Part shown: piece by piece, positions 22,072 through 32,040 of the stretch
How positions within the stretch are numbered: position 1 is the stretch's first letter
Layout: each line of letters begins with the position of its first letter
Origin: Chlorokybus atmophyticus
Taxonomy: Eukaryota; Streptophyta; Chlorokybophyceae; Chlorokybales; Chlorokybaceae
Assembly: GCA_009103225.1 (NCBI GenBank)
Contig: RHPI01000026.1
Location: 717,831-781,830 of the forward strand
Direction: 5' to 3'
DNA: 64,000 bases
Made by a program: the position numbers and the translations under genes
The notes under the pieces: model-generated
The model's input: only the letters and a program-made list of their open reading frames with translations
What the model was told of the DNA's origin: nothing
Databases searched by the model: none

Positions 22072-22247
22072 CTCCCACGCGGGCAGCTTGGCCTTTAACA
22101 CCTCAAATGCCAACTCCTTGCGTACTCATGCGCGACGAACTCCCATGCCATCATTTGCTCTTCCCATCATCGTAAAGACACTTCCCGCACCTCTCATGAG
22201 CGCCTCCTTGAAGCTCTTCACTTGCACACCCTTGTTGCAACTGTTGG

Positions 22248-23763
22248 TCATTTACATGTCTCTCCCACGTGCTCACTCTTGGCAACATTTTGCACAATAC
22301 CACCACCATGCTCCTCCTTCTTGTCCTTGCTAATGCTAACGCCTGCTTCAGCTCTCACGGGCTCCGGGACTGCATCTTTAGCCTTCTTGACACCATCAGC
22401 AACCTCCACACGTGGAATCACTCCACCACTCGCATGTGACGCGCTCTTGGTCACCATCACTTAAGCTCCCGCTCCCTTTTCAGCAACAGGCACAACATGC
22501 GCCTTCTTCTTCATCTTCTTCACATCCGGTGCTAACTTGGACACCTCCACCTTGGTATTCTTGTGCATCTCCGCACCCTTGACCTCTTTGATGATGTAGA
22601 GCCCTCCAACATTGATGCCAACCAACTCTATGACACCACGCAGCACTACCCTTCCTATGTCCACTAAGCACTGTCACAGCACCAACTCTCGCCGCAATGA
22701 GCACAGAGAATAGGCTACCCTTTAGCCCTGGGACATACGGTACCTCTAAACTACACTTGCCTCGTCCTTCCTCCAACCTGGGATAGGATCTTCGCTTCTC
22801 CTACACCAACAGCAAGCACCTCCGTCTTGCCAAACTTCACCTTGATTGGCTTCTCCAAGACCTTGTACTTCGCTAACTTCTCACGATCACCCGTCATATG
22901 CATCGTGCAACCCGAGTCCAGCACCCAACCAGCTGCCTCACCATCCGTTGATGCATAAAAGGCAATAGGCGTCTCTTGAACACGTCCTGTCATGGCATGA
23001 TGCTTTTCTCCACCGCGCTCCTCTTCGTGCTGCTTCCTCATTGAGCAATGCACCCTGATGTGGCCCTTCTTCCCGCAATATTAGCAGACCCTGTCACTTT
23101 TGGACGCTCCACCACCACTACCACCGCCACCATCACCACTAAAACGCCCAGACCCATGCTGAAAATGATCAGCACCTCTTCCTGAAGTTGCATCGCAGAG
23201 AAAGTCGTCGCCTCCGGGCCTTCCTCAAGCTTCTTCGCCAGCCTTGACTCCACCTGCAGCAATCTTGGAACCATCTCGTCCACCGTGGGTTCTGCCTCCA
23301 GGCCCTCCAAGATCGTGATCACCGTGTCATAGTCTTCAGGCAACCCAGACAGTACTTGCCACACCAACTCGGACTCTTTCACCTCATAGCCAACGCCTTG
23401 AAGGTCCTTCTGCAACTCTCGTGCACGCGACACATACTTGATAATAGGCTCCGCTGCTCCTTGCTTCTTCAACCCAGCAAGCTCTCTCTTCAGCTGCACC
23501 TTCCTCGCGCTATTCTTCGCCTTAAAGTGCGATGCCAACTTCTCCCAAGCTTCTCGTGCCATCTTGCAGCCGTCCACCAACACCAAGTGAAGGTCCTTCA
23601 TATTGAGGCCGATCAGGGCAAGCGCTCTCCCACTTTGTTGCTTCCACACCGTGCTCTGCCTCATGGGATCTGCTTCCTCCGTATCCACGTACTCCCATAG
23701 GTCTTTGTGCACCAGCAACATCTTCATGTGCACGCTCCATGTGTTGTAGTTGTCCACGTCCAA
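22248..23763 (-). pseudogene. cop1 gag and protease
   Basis: 23763-23038 encodes a copia gag (MDVDNYNTWSVHMKMLL, WEKLASHF, LKRELAGLKKQG, LVWQVLSGLPEDYD), a near-intact 200-residue capsid-type frame. A frame change leads to the zinc knuckle and, at 23053-22751, to the protease WVLDSGCTMHMTGD. Further frames (22776-22480, 22664-22248) hold the protease end and a Lys/Glu-rich tail that matches no pol domain. The protein could still be packaged and mobilised by a full copia element in trans (inference). Confidence 0.8.
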
Positions 23764-23899
23764 AGGCTATACGGTCACCTTGTCGTAGTTGGTTGCCATC
23801 TTCCAGGACTCAACCCAACCTCACAAGACTCAGCTAGAACTCCTTGCCTAGCCAACTGCCGTTATCACGCCTTTAGACACTTGCTAGACCAGCGTAGTG

Positions 23900-23912
23900 T
23901 GGGCCCATAACC
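23900..23912 (-). other. Duplicated primer-binding site of cop1
   Basis: TGGGCCCATAACC on the plus strand, i.e. GGTTATGGGCCCA on the minus strand, directly after the truncated LTR end. It lies in the tandem duplication and repeats 24193-24205. Confidence 0.75.
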
Positions 23913-24192
23913 TATTGAGATTTGGACACTATTGATCATGCATGGAGTTGGTGCAAGCACAAGCACACACACTCTACCAGAGCATACACACAAGGCTGAT
24001 GCAAAAAGGCTTTCTAAGGATTACAACTAAGTCACACCGCGGGCTTTTATACCCCGCCAATTCTCGGTCACCTTGTCGTAGTTGGTTGCCATCTTCCAGG
24101 ACTCAACCCAACCTCACAAGACTCAGCTAGAACTCCTTGCCTAGCCAACTGCCATTATCACGTCTTTAGACACTTGCTAGACCAGCGTAGTG

Positions 24193-24205
24193 TGGGCCCA
24201 TAACC
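24193..24205 (-). other. Primer-binding site of cop1 (half-tRNA initiator-Met type)
   Basis: Minus strand GGTTATGGGCCCA follows the 5' LTR at once. It is complementary to the anticodon region of initiator tRNA-Met, as in the Drosophila copia element, which primes from a cleaved 5' half tRNA. Confidence 0.75.
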
Positions 24206-24659
24206 TATTGAGATTTGGACACTATTGATCATGCATGGAGTTGGTGCAAGCACAAGCACACACACTCTACCAGAGCATACACACAAGGCTGATCCAAAAA
24301 GGCTCTCTAAGGATTACAACTAAGTCACACCGCGGGCTTTTATACCCGCCAATTCTGCACCTGTCTACTCTAGAAGTCACCACGACTTCTACACTCAACC
24401 GATTCCTGCACTTTAAGTTGCACCACGTAGCTACTTACAAGAGCTTTCTAACAAGCTATAACACGCGCCATACAATGATGTAACCACCGAGCTACAACGT
24501 TTCTTCTATAGCACCTGGAAGTCTCCAGACTCCGGACTCAAATCCGCGCCTAGAACTTTGTCGACTGAAGGCCTCACCTGGACCTTTCTCGACTGGCACC
24601 TTCTCGCGGCTATTTTCATCCACAGGGCGAGTTGATTGGATATAAAAATATCTTCAATA
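24206..24659 (-). repeat. cop1 5' LTR
   Basis: 454 bases matching 21606-22071; followed on the right by the AAGTC target duplication. Confidence 0.85.
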
Positions 24660-24689
24660 AAGTCAGCTTGCTATGTGGATTCCCACCAC

Positions 24690-25420
24690 GACTTGTGGTC
24701 TTGTTGTTATTGCCAGTTCTCCGCTGCTTGTTGTGTGCTCCAGACTTTTCTTTGTTGTAGAAAGCCACTGCATCTGCGTGATCCTCCTTCCTGCTCTACG
24801 GTGAGTAGCTTGGGCAGCACATCGTCCAAGGTTAGGACCGATGACGACGTCTCTAGTAGAGTAAAGACCACTTGAAACTCAGATGGTAGTCTGGCCTGTA
24901 CAGCCAGTACCACGTCCTCCTCCTCCACTTTGTTGCCAACAACCATGAGGTCCGCCAAGAGATCCCTTGCACGTGCCACATATTTTGTGAACGGATGGAG
25001 TTCAGCTGCTTCTTCAGGGTCAGCTTCCTTGCGTTGAATCTAGCCTGGTACAGGGATGCAAGTTTTTTTCCAAGCTTGCTTACCATGCTCACATGCAGAC
25101 AGCATGGGAAACTGATGCGTTTTCAACACTATCAAAGCCTGCGCCTGTAATGAACTCTCAAGCCAAACAAAGTGCTCCTGGTTGTGGTGCTGTCGCCTTC
25201 GGATCCGCATACTTCACACTTTCTTGTGTATCAGCAACGCCTTTATCTCCACACACCAGATATTATTAGTTGTCGGTGTCCAGCTTTGCAATTTGCCCCT
25301 TGCCGTAGCTAGTTTCCATCTTGGTTGAATGCGCCTCTCCAGCCAGTCAACACTCAGGACTATGCTAGAAACACAGCTACCAGTGTACCACGCTTCCACT
25401 AACTCGCACTCTTCACGCGT
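24690..25420 (-). pseudogene. cop2 gag
   Basis: Three overlapping frames (25528-25214, 25092-24853, 24979-24707) together give a copia gag: VEIKALLIHKKV near the N terminus, GKKLASLYQARFNARKLTLK, LLADLMVVGNKVEEEDVVLA and a C-terminal VEQEGG. Several frameshifts are present. The frame is cut by cop1 at 24660. Confidence 0.75.
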
Positions 25421-25424
25421 AGAG

Positions 25425-25437
25425 TGGGCGCATAACC
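25425..25437 (-). other. Primer-binding site of cop2 (half-tRNA initiator-Met type, one change)
   Basis: GGTTATGCGCCCA on the minus strand, directly after the 5' LTR; it differs at one base from the cop1 site. Confidence 0.7.
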
Positions 25438-25944
25438 TATTGTTTTGAAGCTGGTGCACACATGCAGCAGGGCTAAGCATGACACGCACAACACACCAGC
25501 CGCCAAGGCTTGAGCCAATAGCAATCACTATTCCTTCCTACACATGCAAAGTCCGTGTGCCTTTATACTCTACCAGCTTGCACACTTCTACTGGAAGATC
25601 CTTGTCCTTCTACACGCGTCTGTATCAAACGCCCTAAGTTGCACCGCGTAGCTGACTTCAAGAGCTTTCCAACTAGTTATGCCATGTCTCCACCAACTAA
25701 GTTCTTAAAAAGTTCTACTACTTCTACCGGAGCTCTGGACTGTTCGCCAGACTGTTCCCGAGCTCCAAGTCCGGCGTCTTCGAGCGTCCTTCATTAGACT
25801 ATGCAGATATCGAGCTCTAGACTCACAACTGCTCGATATCATTCCTCTTACTGCAATTGCAACGTGCACAAGGTCGTAACCATTCCTTAGCACTCGATGC
25901 CTTCGTCTGTCGAGGTCGAGCTGACTGGACGTCACTCGTTAATA
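25438..25944 (-). repeat. cop2 5' LTR
   Basis: 507 bases matching 18107-18627; its outer end joins the interrupted gypsy RNase H frame. Confidence 0.85.
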
Positions 25945-27180
25945 GCGGCTAAAGCCGTCTGCGTCTTGATTGGACAGGCTTGTTCGAAGCTCCACCTCAA
26001 AGTTATACTGCTGCAGTAGTAGTGCCCACCGTGCCAGCTTGCCTGTTAGGTGCTGGTCATCAGCCATTTCAGTGGTTGGTGGTCGGTGATCAGATGGATA
26101 TGTCGTTCAAACAGAAAGGGGCGGAAGAAGAAGATGACCCATACAACAGCGAGCCCCCCCTTGTAGCTGCTGTAATTGGCCTCAGCGCTATTATTGCTGC
26201 GGCTGGCATACGACACTACGCGCTCCTTCTTTTTGTCATTGTGCTGCATGAGCACTGCTCCATGCCGAGCTTGCTCCAATCTGTGTGCAGGATGAATGAC
26301 CTATCGTAGTTAGGTCGCTGAAGAATGGGAGCTGTGGTGAGTCGGAGCTTCAGCTCCTTGAAGGCCTCTTGTTGTGCCTCCTTCCACAGGAACTCCGTGT
26401 CCTTTCACAGCTTGTCACAACGGTTGAGTGGCCGCGCGGGCTTTGCAAAGTCCTTGACGAAACGTCTATAGTAGTTGGCAAGGTCGAGGAAAGCACGCAG
26501 TTGCGTGAGATCTGTGGGGGCAAAGATGGCCATTGGTGCCTCCACCTTGCTCTGCTGTACATACACACCGTGAGGCACAATCATGTGCCCTAGGTAAGGT
26601 ACCTTGTGGGTAAAGAAGGTGCACTTGTCGGGGTGCACCGTTATCCCTACTTCCTTCAGTCTCTGTAGCACCTCCTCGATATGCCTGAGATGCTCCTCAT
26701 TGCTGCGACTAAAAATGAGGATGTCGTCGATGTAGCAGCGTGCGAAGTCCAATCCCTTGACGGCTTTGTCCATGACGCGCTGAAACTTGGCAGGGGGAAG
26801 GAGCATTCTTCAGTCCGAAGGGCATGACCTTCCACTGGTACAGCTGGTTGCCCTGGCAGGAGGTCTTGTGCTTGTCCTCCTCCTTAATGGCAATCTGGTT
26901 GTACCCTTGGCGCATGTCAAGGATACTGAAGACTGTACAGTTCCCTACATCATCAAAGATACCATTTGCAGTAGGCAATGGATACATGTCTTGCTGTTGA
27001 GGGGGCGGTTACCGCATATACGCCGGTTTGTCCAGTTGCCTGCTAACTCCTTCTTCATGGGCATGACGGTCGCGGCCGCAAAATTCGATGTGGACTCCTC
27101 GATCAGGCCTGCATGTAACAAAGCCTTGCACCTCTGCTCCACCAAGTCTTCTTCCAACTTGGAGAGTCCGTATCAACATC
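25945..27180 (-). pseudogene. Gypsy reverse transcriptase and RNase H
   Basis: Frames 27157-26945, 26987-26709, 26806-26405 and 26279-26046 line up as Ty3/gypsy RT and RNase H. Visible: ALLHAGLIEESTSNFAAATV, RPLNSKT, FSILDMRQGYNQIAI (first catalytic Asp), PFGLKNAP, CYIDDILIFS (catalytic Asp pair), YLGHMIVPHG, LANYYRRFVKDFAKPARPL, then RNase H MEQARHGAVLMQ...VVSYASRS, LITDHQPLKWL, and a last stretch ending DADGFSR at 25945. At least three frameshifts separate the blocks. The order after the methyltransferase shows one polyprotein. Confidence 0.87.
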
Positions 27181-27409
27181 GGAACACCCGTTCGGTGTCC
27201 ACCAACTTGATGTCTATCAGGTAAACTGAGCAGCTGCCCACCTCCTTCACGCTGAAGCTAAACTGTCCCTACTTGTCGGGGAGAGCCCCGAGTTGTTCTC
27301 GTGTTTAGCTTGTAGCCAGCGGTCTAATGGCATGGGACCAAGAGGTAGCATTGGCGACCACTGGAATGACCTCCACAATGACTGTTGCCTGCTCCTCCAT
27401 GTGGGCAAT

Positions 27410-28580
27410 CTCAAGGGCGGTGTGCCGCTTTAATCTTTTGAACGCGAGCAGCCCACCCCCCCGCTAGGTGTTCGAGCTCCTGGAAGAACACATGGCGGTC
27501 CTGAAAAATAATGCACATCTCGAACAACCACACCATGCTGCTCTGGTCTATGGCGTGCCCCAAGAGCTGACACTGCTGACTGTCGGTCAGCATGGAATCT
27601 GTGATACTGTTTGAACATGATCATATGGCGTTCAAGCTCACGAGCATTGGGTTCCTTTAGCCAGCCTGTGTTGGAATCCAACACTATGCCGTCGCTTTCG
27701 TCGCGGAAGGCGTATGAATATAGGTAAGACACCAGAGTTGGGAGCGCACGGCGCGGTTGACCAGGCTGGTTGCACTAATAGAAGTGCTGGTGATCGTGAC
27801 GCGTGATCGGTTGTATTGTGCGCCCAGGGTTCAGGATGGCGTCGACGGTGAGATTGCGTGGACGATTGCTATGCAGATGCTTAGCAGCAAAGAGATCCTC
27901 CACTGTGGCCAGATTGGTCTATTTGGCGCGGACACGATGAGCACGGGATCCATGACGCGCTGCATTAATTTTGAGAGGATGCCCCAGCAAGGAGCACACC
28001 TGTCAACAGCTGTTGGCCACGTGATGACACTTATCGTCCTCGGAGTGCACGTTCTTTATAATGTACCCTATAGGCCTGAAAATCTGGTTGCTCTGCAGGA
28101 GTTTGATGACGTGCATCAGCTCCCATAGCGGTTGCGAGCGAGGATTGGAGAGTCCTTAGCCTTTGCCTGCTCTAGAGTGTCCTTGACACTCCCATCCTGC
28201 TATCAGCAGGTCCATGTTGCCCACAGCTAGGGGGTGATCTGCAGTGATGTTAAAAGGATGTTTTGTGCCAGTGTCTTCAGACTGCCTTGCAGTGCTAATA
28301 GTGGCAGCTGTTGCGAGTAGCACTCGTGTAGGCGGCGCAAGTGGTTGCTTAGGGCAATCAGTGCATGTGGATCAGGGTCACAGTATAGGTACTTGGTGAC
28401 CGTCGCGCTGGAGTTGAGAACAGCGGCGAGGCCACTACCAATACCTCTAAACAGTTCCAACACGGTGATGCCTTGTTGTCGGCAAAACACGTGGAACTCC
28501 ATTGCTCCAATGGCCTTCGGGTATTGCTCCTAGACCGCAGTTTGGTCCTTGTACATGTGCGGCCACTTGTGCGCGCCAAC
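27410..28580 (-). pseudogene. Cytosine-5 DNA methyltransferase domain inside the gypsy element
   Basis: Conserved motifs occur in family order on the minus strand. Motif I is ITVLELFRGIGSGLAAVL and motif II LYCDPDP (28502-28227 frame). Motif IV is DLLIAGWECQGHSRAGKG near 28170, keeping the catalytic Cys although the usual Pro before it is Glu. Then come an IIKNV block in the motif VI position (Glu replaced by Lys), AARHGSRAHRVRA before TNL (target-recognition/motif VIII side), EPNARELERHM, and LLGHAIDQSSMVWLF (motifs IX-X) near 27540. Several stops and frameshifts make it inactive here. It lies between protease and RT, so it was part of the polyprotein. C5 methyltransferases put methyl groups on cytosine in DNA; on a retroelement this could mark its own or host DNA (inference). 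Confidence 0.82.
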
Positions 28581-28599
28581 GGCGTTCACATGATTTTTG

Positions 28600-29294
28600 T
28601 TAGTCCACTTTATCGGTGGCATCCTCCTGAGACTCATCATATGGGATAGGAGAGTCCCGATTATGGTTGTGGGTGGCCTCTGCCGCTGATCTAACAGTGG
28701 TTGTCGAAGCCGACTGGTAGGTGGCTGTTGCAGCTAACCTTTGGTGAGAGCGAGTGCGGGCCACCAGCTCGAGAGGCAGGTATCCCTGAACCTCTCCATC
28801 CTCCTCATCCCAATGGGGACAAAGACATGCATTCGCGGTCCAGCAGTCCAACCCCATGCCAACAAGAAAGTTGAAGTCCTGTCCCAGTAGCAGGTCGAAG
28901 GATCCCGCAACGGTGACAACACACTTTTATATATCTCGGTGCTGTGGGAAGGGTCCAACCTTGTCAAGCGAATGCAGAGGGCCTGCTTGGTGATGCCAAT
29001 CACCTTGTCGTGGTTGCCGGTTGATGCGTCGAGCACGTATGGGCAGGGCACCAGCTCAGCGCTAGTAATGCCGCGGTTTCGTGCGAGGTAACGTCTGATG
29101 ATGACAGGCTGGGCTTCAGAGTCCAGCATTATGCGCTTGGGTGCTCGACCGTTGATGGTAACTTTTTTGCCTTTGTTGGCGATCATGACTGCGTTGGCGT
29201 TGATGCGCAGACGCTTGAACCGTCGATAGCGTCTGCGTGGGGTAACTGCTGCTACAGTCTCCTTCGGTGGTGTCGAGCTCAGTGCGCCAACCAC
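28600..29294 (-). pseudogene. Gypsy aspartic protease region
   Basis: Frame 29294-28734 holds RIMLDSEAQPVIIRRYLA, matching the DSG active-site turn of retroelement proteases with Gly changed to Glu, followed by a VLDASTGNHDKVIGIT strand. The overlapping frame 28857-28600 continues with a flap-end motif and a low-complexity, Thr/Ala-rich linker to the methyltransferase. The frame break and the Gly loss indicate an inactive copy. Confidence 0.7.
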
Positions 29295-29402
29295 CCTTCG
29301 ATCGGCTGGGTCTTGAGAACCTCCTTGTCTGCGGCCTGGCTCGAACCGTCTTGGTCTTGGCTATTGGTATACTGGATGCGGCTTGGGTGCTAACGATGCT
29401 GC

Positions 29403-31175
29403 CTATGGCTGCCCTGGTTGTGGCACAGGGGGATTGCGCCTCTGTGTGGCCGGGGTCATACCTGGTGGCGTGGCCAATAGCTGTGGGGGAAACCCTGGGA
29501 GACCGGGCGTTTGTAGGCCCGCCTCCCGTTCAGCTTGTTCTTTCACATAAGTCCAGCGTACAACATGAGCCGCCTCCTTGACCAATGTACCTTCGCATGT
29601 GGCTGTTGGATTGTTGACCACATCACCCCAGCAATGGTACTGAGGCATGGGCTGAAGATACACTGCGCGCAAGAGCCGCGCTCTTATGTCGTGGGTGATG
29701 GTGGGAACCCTTAGGATCCCTGTCATGTAGGCATCCCAACTGCCATTGACCACCCCCACTTCTAGCACCGTTGTTGCTCGTGCACACACAGTGAGGTAAA
29801 TCATTGGCTGTTGGACATGCTGCTCATAAGCAGCTGCGATGCGTCTGTGTTGTCACGCTGCTTCAACTCCTGGCAACCTCAGTATGGCCTCTTGAGCTCC
29901 TTTTAAAGTGTCAGTAGCTGCCGAGGCCACCTCATCATAGGCTTGCCATAGCGAGCGAAGGAAGGCGTCCAGCCATGACAATCAAGTGCCAAATGCGAAC
30001 AAAGGCACTGCGGGGGGATTCGTGACTAGCCAAGTCACTAGTCTCGCTCGCGCTGTATTGCCACCTTCTCGCATCCTCTTAATTAGTCTCATCTCAGCCG
30101 ATGATTTTTGTTGATGTAGCATGGTTGCTTGTCGCAACAGGGCAGTGCGAACTTGCTGTTCGCCAACTAGGCATGCTCCATCCCGCTGTACACCCTTGTG
30201 GTGTAAGGTAGCCTCTCTCTGGATCTCATTGATCGTCAGGCAAATCTCCACCAAGGCGAGTAGCAGCGGGGCGATCACCCCCCTGGTTTGTTGGGCCATC
30301 GCCCTCACCTAGTCAATGTCAGTCTCAACGGCGAGAGGTGTTGTGCTGGACAATGGGCCAGCGATTGTTGGTTAAGAAAGGGAACCGCGAGCAATGGCAA
30401 GGGCTTGCGCTCGTGCGTTAATGGCTGCAGTTTAATCTTGCCGTCAAGGTGAACGCTTGTTCCAGAGCGGCGTAGCGCTTGTGAAGCCGAGGAGTAGTGA
30501 GGGTCCTTAGTGCTTCGTCGGTACGCAAAGGCATGTCAGCTGCATCGCTGATGTGCTGCAGCACATTGGGTTGCAAATTTCGATATATGTCCAATCACGA
30601 CCGTCTTGGTCTCAATCTCTGCAGGGGTCAGGTCAATAATCACCAATTCAGGCTCCTCTTCCTCTGCCCTTTTGATGGCTGCAGCTATGGACAAGCCGGC
30701 GACTGCAGCTGGAGTAGCAGGTGGAGCGACGGCTGCCGGACTGTGCACTGACGCAGATGCTATGGTGCTGGCAAGCTCGCAATAGCCATCAACTCGATGC
30801 AATTTAACAACAGACTTCCAGACATGGTATGCTTCATGGTCCAGATACTGAGCAGCAATGTGGAAAGATTTCTCATCTGACCAGTTTTGTTCTTCAGAGC
30901 TTGCTGTCGCATCTTGGAATGCAACTTCATGATGAATTCGTCCTGAGAGGTAGTGCCAGCACGACCGGAGAAACGCAGGGATGTGGTTGAGCTAGAAGCC
31001 TCCATCTCGTAGTTGTCGCTGGCGGACAATAGCAGGGTTGCTCGATGGCGAGGAGTAGACCAGAACGGAGTGAAGCCGCAGACAGAATGCGAGACTCTAC
31101 AACTGCGTTCGCTGCTCCCGTCGCTGGTCCGCTCGTAGGTGGGATTGGTGGTTGGGCTCCAGCTGTTGAGGTCAC
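29403..31175 (-). pseudogene. Gypsy gag region
   Basis: Frames 31175-30927, 31029-30760, 30802-30536, 30308-29982 and 29804-29403 follow one another on the minus strand upstream of the protease. A proline-rich start (AQPPIPPTSGPATG) leads to a helical part (SGRAGTTSQDEFIMKLHSKM) and later blocks with YHCWGDVVNNPTATCEGTLV and a Pro-rich end. Position and composition suit a gag capsid protein; no clear zinc knuckle is visible. Frameshifts separate the blocks. Confidence 0.6.
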
Positions 31176-31424
31176 CCTCGTCTATTGGAGAGAACGGTGG
31201 GCCTGCTCATACAGCTAGTCTACAGGGGAAGTGTATGCAGTGTAGAGTGTTTGTGCTCCTCTGTCTGTCTTGATGCTGCTACCACTCACCACACTAGTGC
31301 TTGTGTGCGCACTAAGTGATGACAGTGATAACGAATGCACAGAGCTGTATCCATAGATACAGACTACACTATTTGATGCAGAATGTGACGCACTCCCTTT
31401 GAGCAAAAAGGGTAACATTGTGTA
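31176..31424. other. Gypsy leader between 5' LTR and gag
   Basis: About 250 bases with no coding signal. A primer-binding site would be expected near 31420; I did not recognise a tRNA match there, perhaps because the LTR end is rearranged. Confidence 0.4.
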
Positions 31425-32040
31425 TAAACAAGCCACTACAATAGGTAGTGTTGTATACTCAGTTCTGTGCATGAGTGGACGATGTGATACACGGTTAAGT
31501 GAGGTGAATGAACAAGCAACTCAGAGATGCTATGTCCTGACTGATGCAGCAAACACACCACCGTCAAGCTCACAGCAATGGCAAGCATAGCGCACAAGAG
31601 CACACACTGTGTCTCACGCAATAAGGCAGTGCTTGGCAACCGTGACGGTGTGCTTTCAGTTCAAGTCGCTTCACAAGCTCTTAAAGTCGGAGTCTCTACT
31701 CTTAGTACTCACTCACAGTGTCACCAGCGAGTCTAGTGAGAAGACTTCCTACTTATACTTGGTGTTCCGTTAGTGTTCCATAGTAGCATGTTTGTATGCT
31801 ACTACGAAAATCCACCAAGACTTAATATAGCACATGAGCTGATAACAGATTCCTACCGGATCAGCTACGCGCGGTTCCTACGGAGAGGTCTGTGGAATAG
31901 CCCTAGCTACATGCTACATGAAGTACGAAGTAGCTAGCAGTAGGCTGGCGCGCGCGCGGTCTTCATGCTGGTAGCCGGGCTTGGGGCTGGATGTATGCAT
32001 GCTCGAGGAGGACTGGCATGCGAGGGTAGTTGGCATGACA
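31425..32040 (-). repeat. Right LTR (5' LTR) of the gypsy element, shorter than the left one
   Basis: Matches 15465-16108. It ends GACA at 32040, directly followed by the continuation of repeat R. It lacks the 233-base block present at both 15232-15464 and 16111-16345. Confidence 0.8.

Larger units (their letters stand above)
23772..24357. repeat. 293-bp tandem duplication of LTR end, primer site and leader
   Basis: 23772-24064 is repeated at 24065-24357, so a truncated second LTR end (23913-24064) and two primer sites stand in a row upstream of cop1 gag. Confidence 0.85.
21606..24659 (-). mobile_element. cop1: gag-protease-only copia derivative (TR-GAG-like), inserted in cop2
   Basis: LTRs 21606-22071 and 24206-24659 flank a 2-kb interior with gag and protease only; integrase, RT and RNase H are absent. 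AAGTC stands on both sides (21601-21605, 24660-24664), a perfect 5-bp target duplication. Removing it rejoins the cop2 gag to its zinc knuckle. The primer site is a copia-type half-tRNA-iMet match. A 293-bp piece (LTR end, primer site, leader) is tandemly duplicated at its 5' side. Confidence 0.85.
18107..25944 (-). mobile_element. Ty1/copia LTR retrotransposon (cop2), inserted in the gypsy element
   Basis: LTRs 18107-18627 and 25438-25944 are about 500-520 bases and clearly alike. Flanks GCGAC (18102-18106) and GCGGC (25945-25949) look like a 5-bp target duplication with one change. Removing it joins the gypsy frame ending ...DADGFSR to the post-RNase H linker. Internal parts on the minus strand: gag (25420-24690), then after a nested insertion zinc knuckle, protease, integrase, RNase H (21600-19137). 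Most of the reverse transcriptase is deleted near 20050. Confidence 0.82.
15232..32040 (-). mobile_element. Ty3/gypsy-type LTR retrotransposon with DNA methyltransferase and PHD finger, nested and decayed
   Basis: Minus-strand order: LTR, gag, aspartic protease, cytosine-5 DNA methyltransferase, reverse transcriptase, RNase H, integrase (H2C2 plus core), PHD finger, LTR. Coding parts are broken by stops and frameshifts. A copia complex (18107-25944) sits inside its RNase H/post-RNase H region. The outer limits read TGTC (15232) and GACA (32040); the empty site is visible in R2 at 50868-50876. No clear target duplication remains. Copies of the LTR share about 640 bases (15465-16108 and 31425-32040). 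Methyltransferase-bearing retrotransposons are known from dinoflagellates and charophyte algae; the PHD addition is unusual. Confidence 0.8.
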
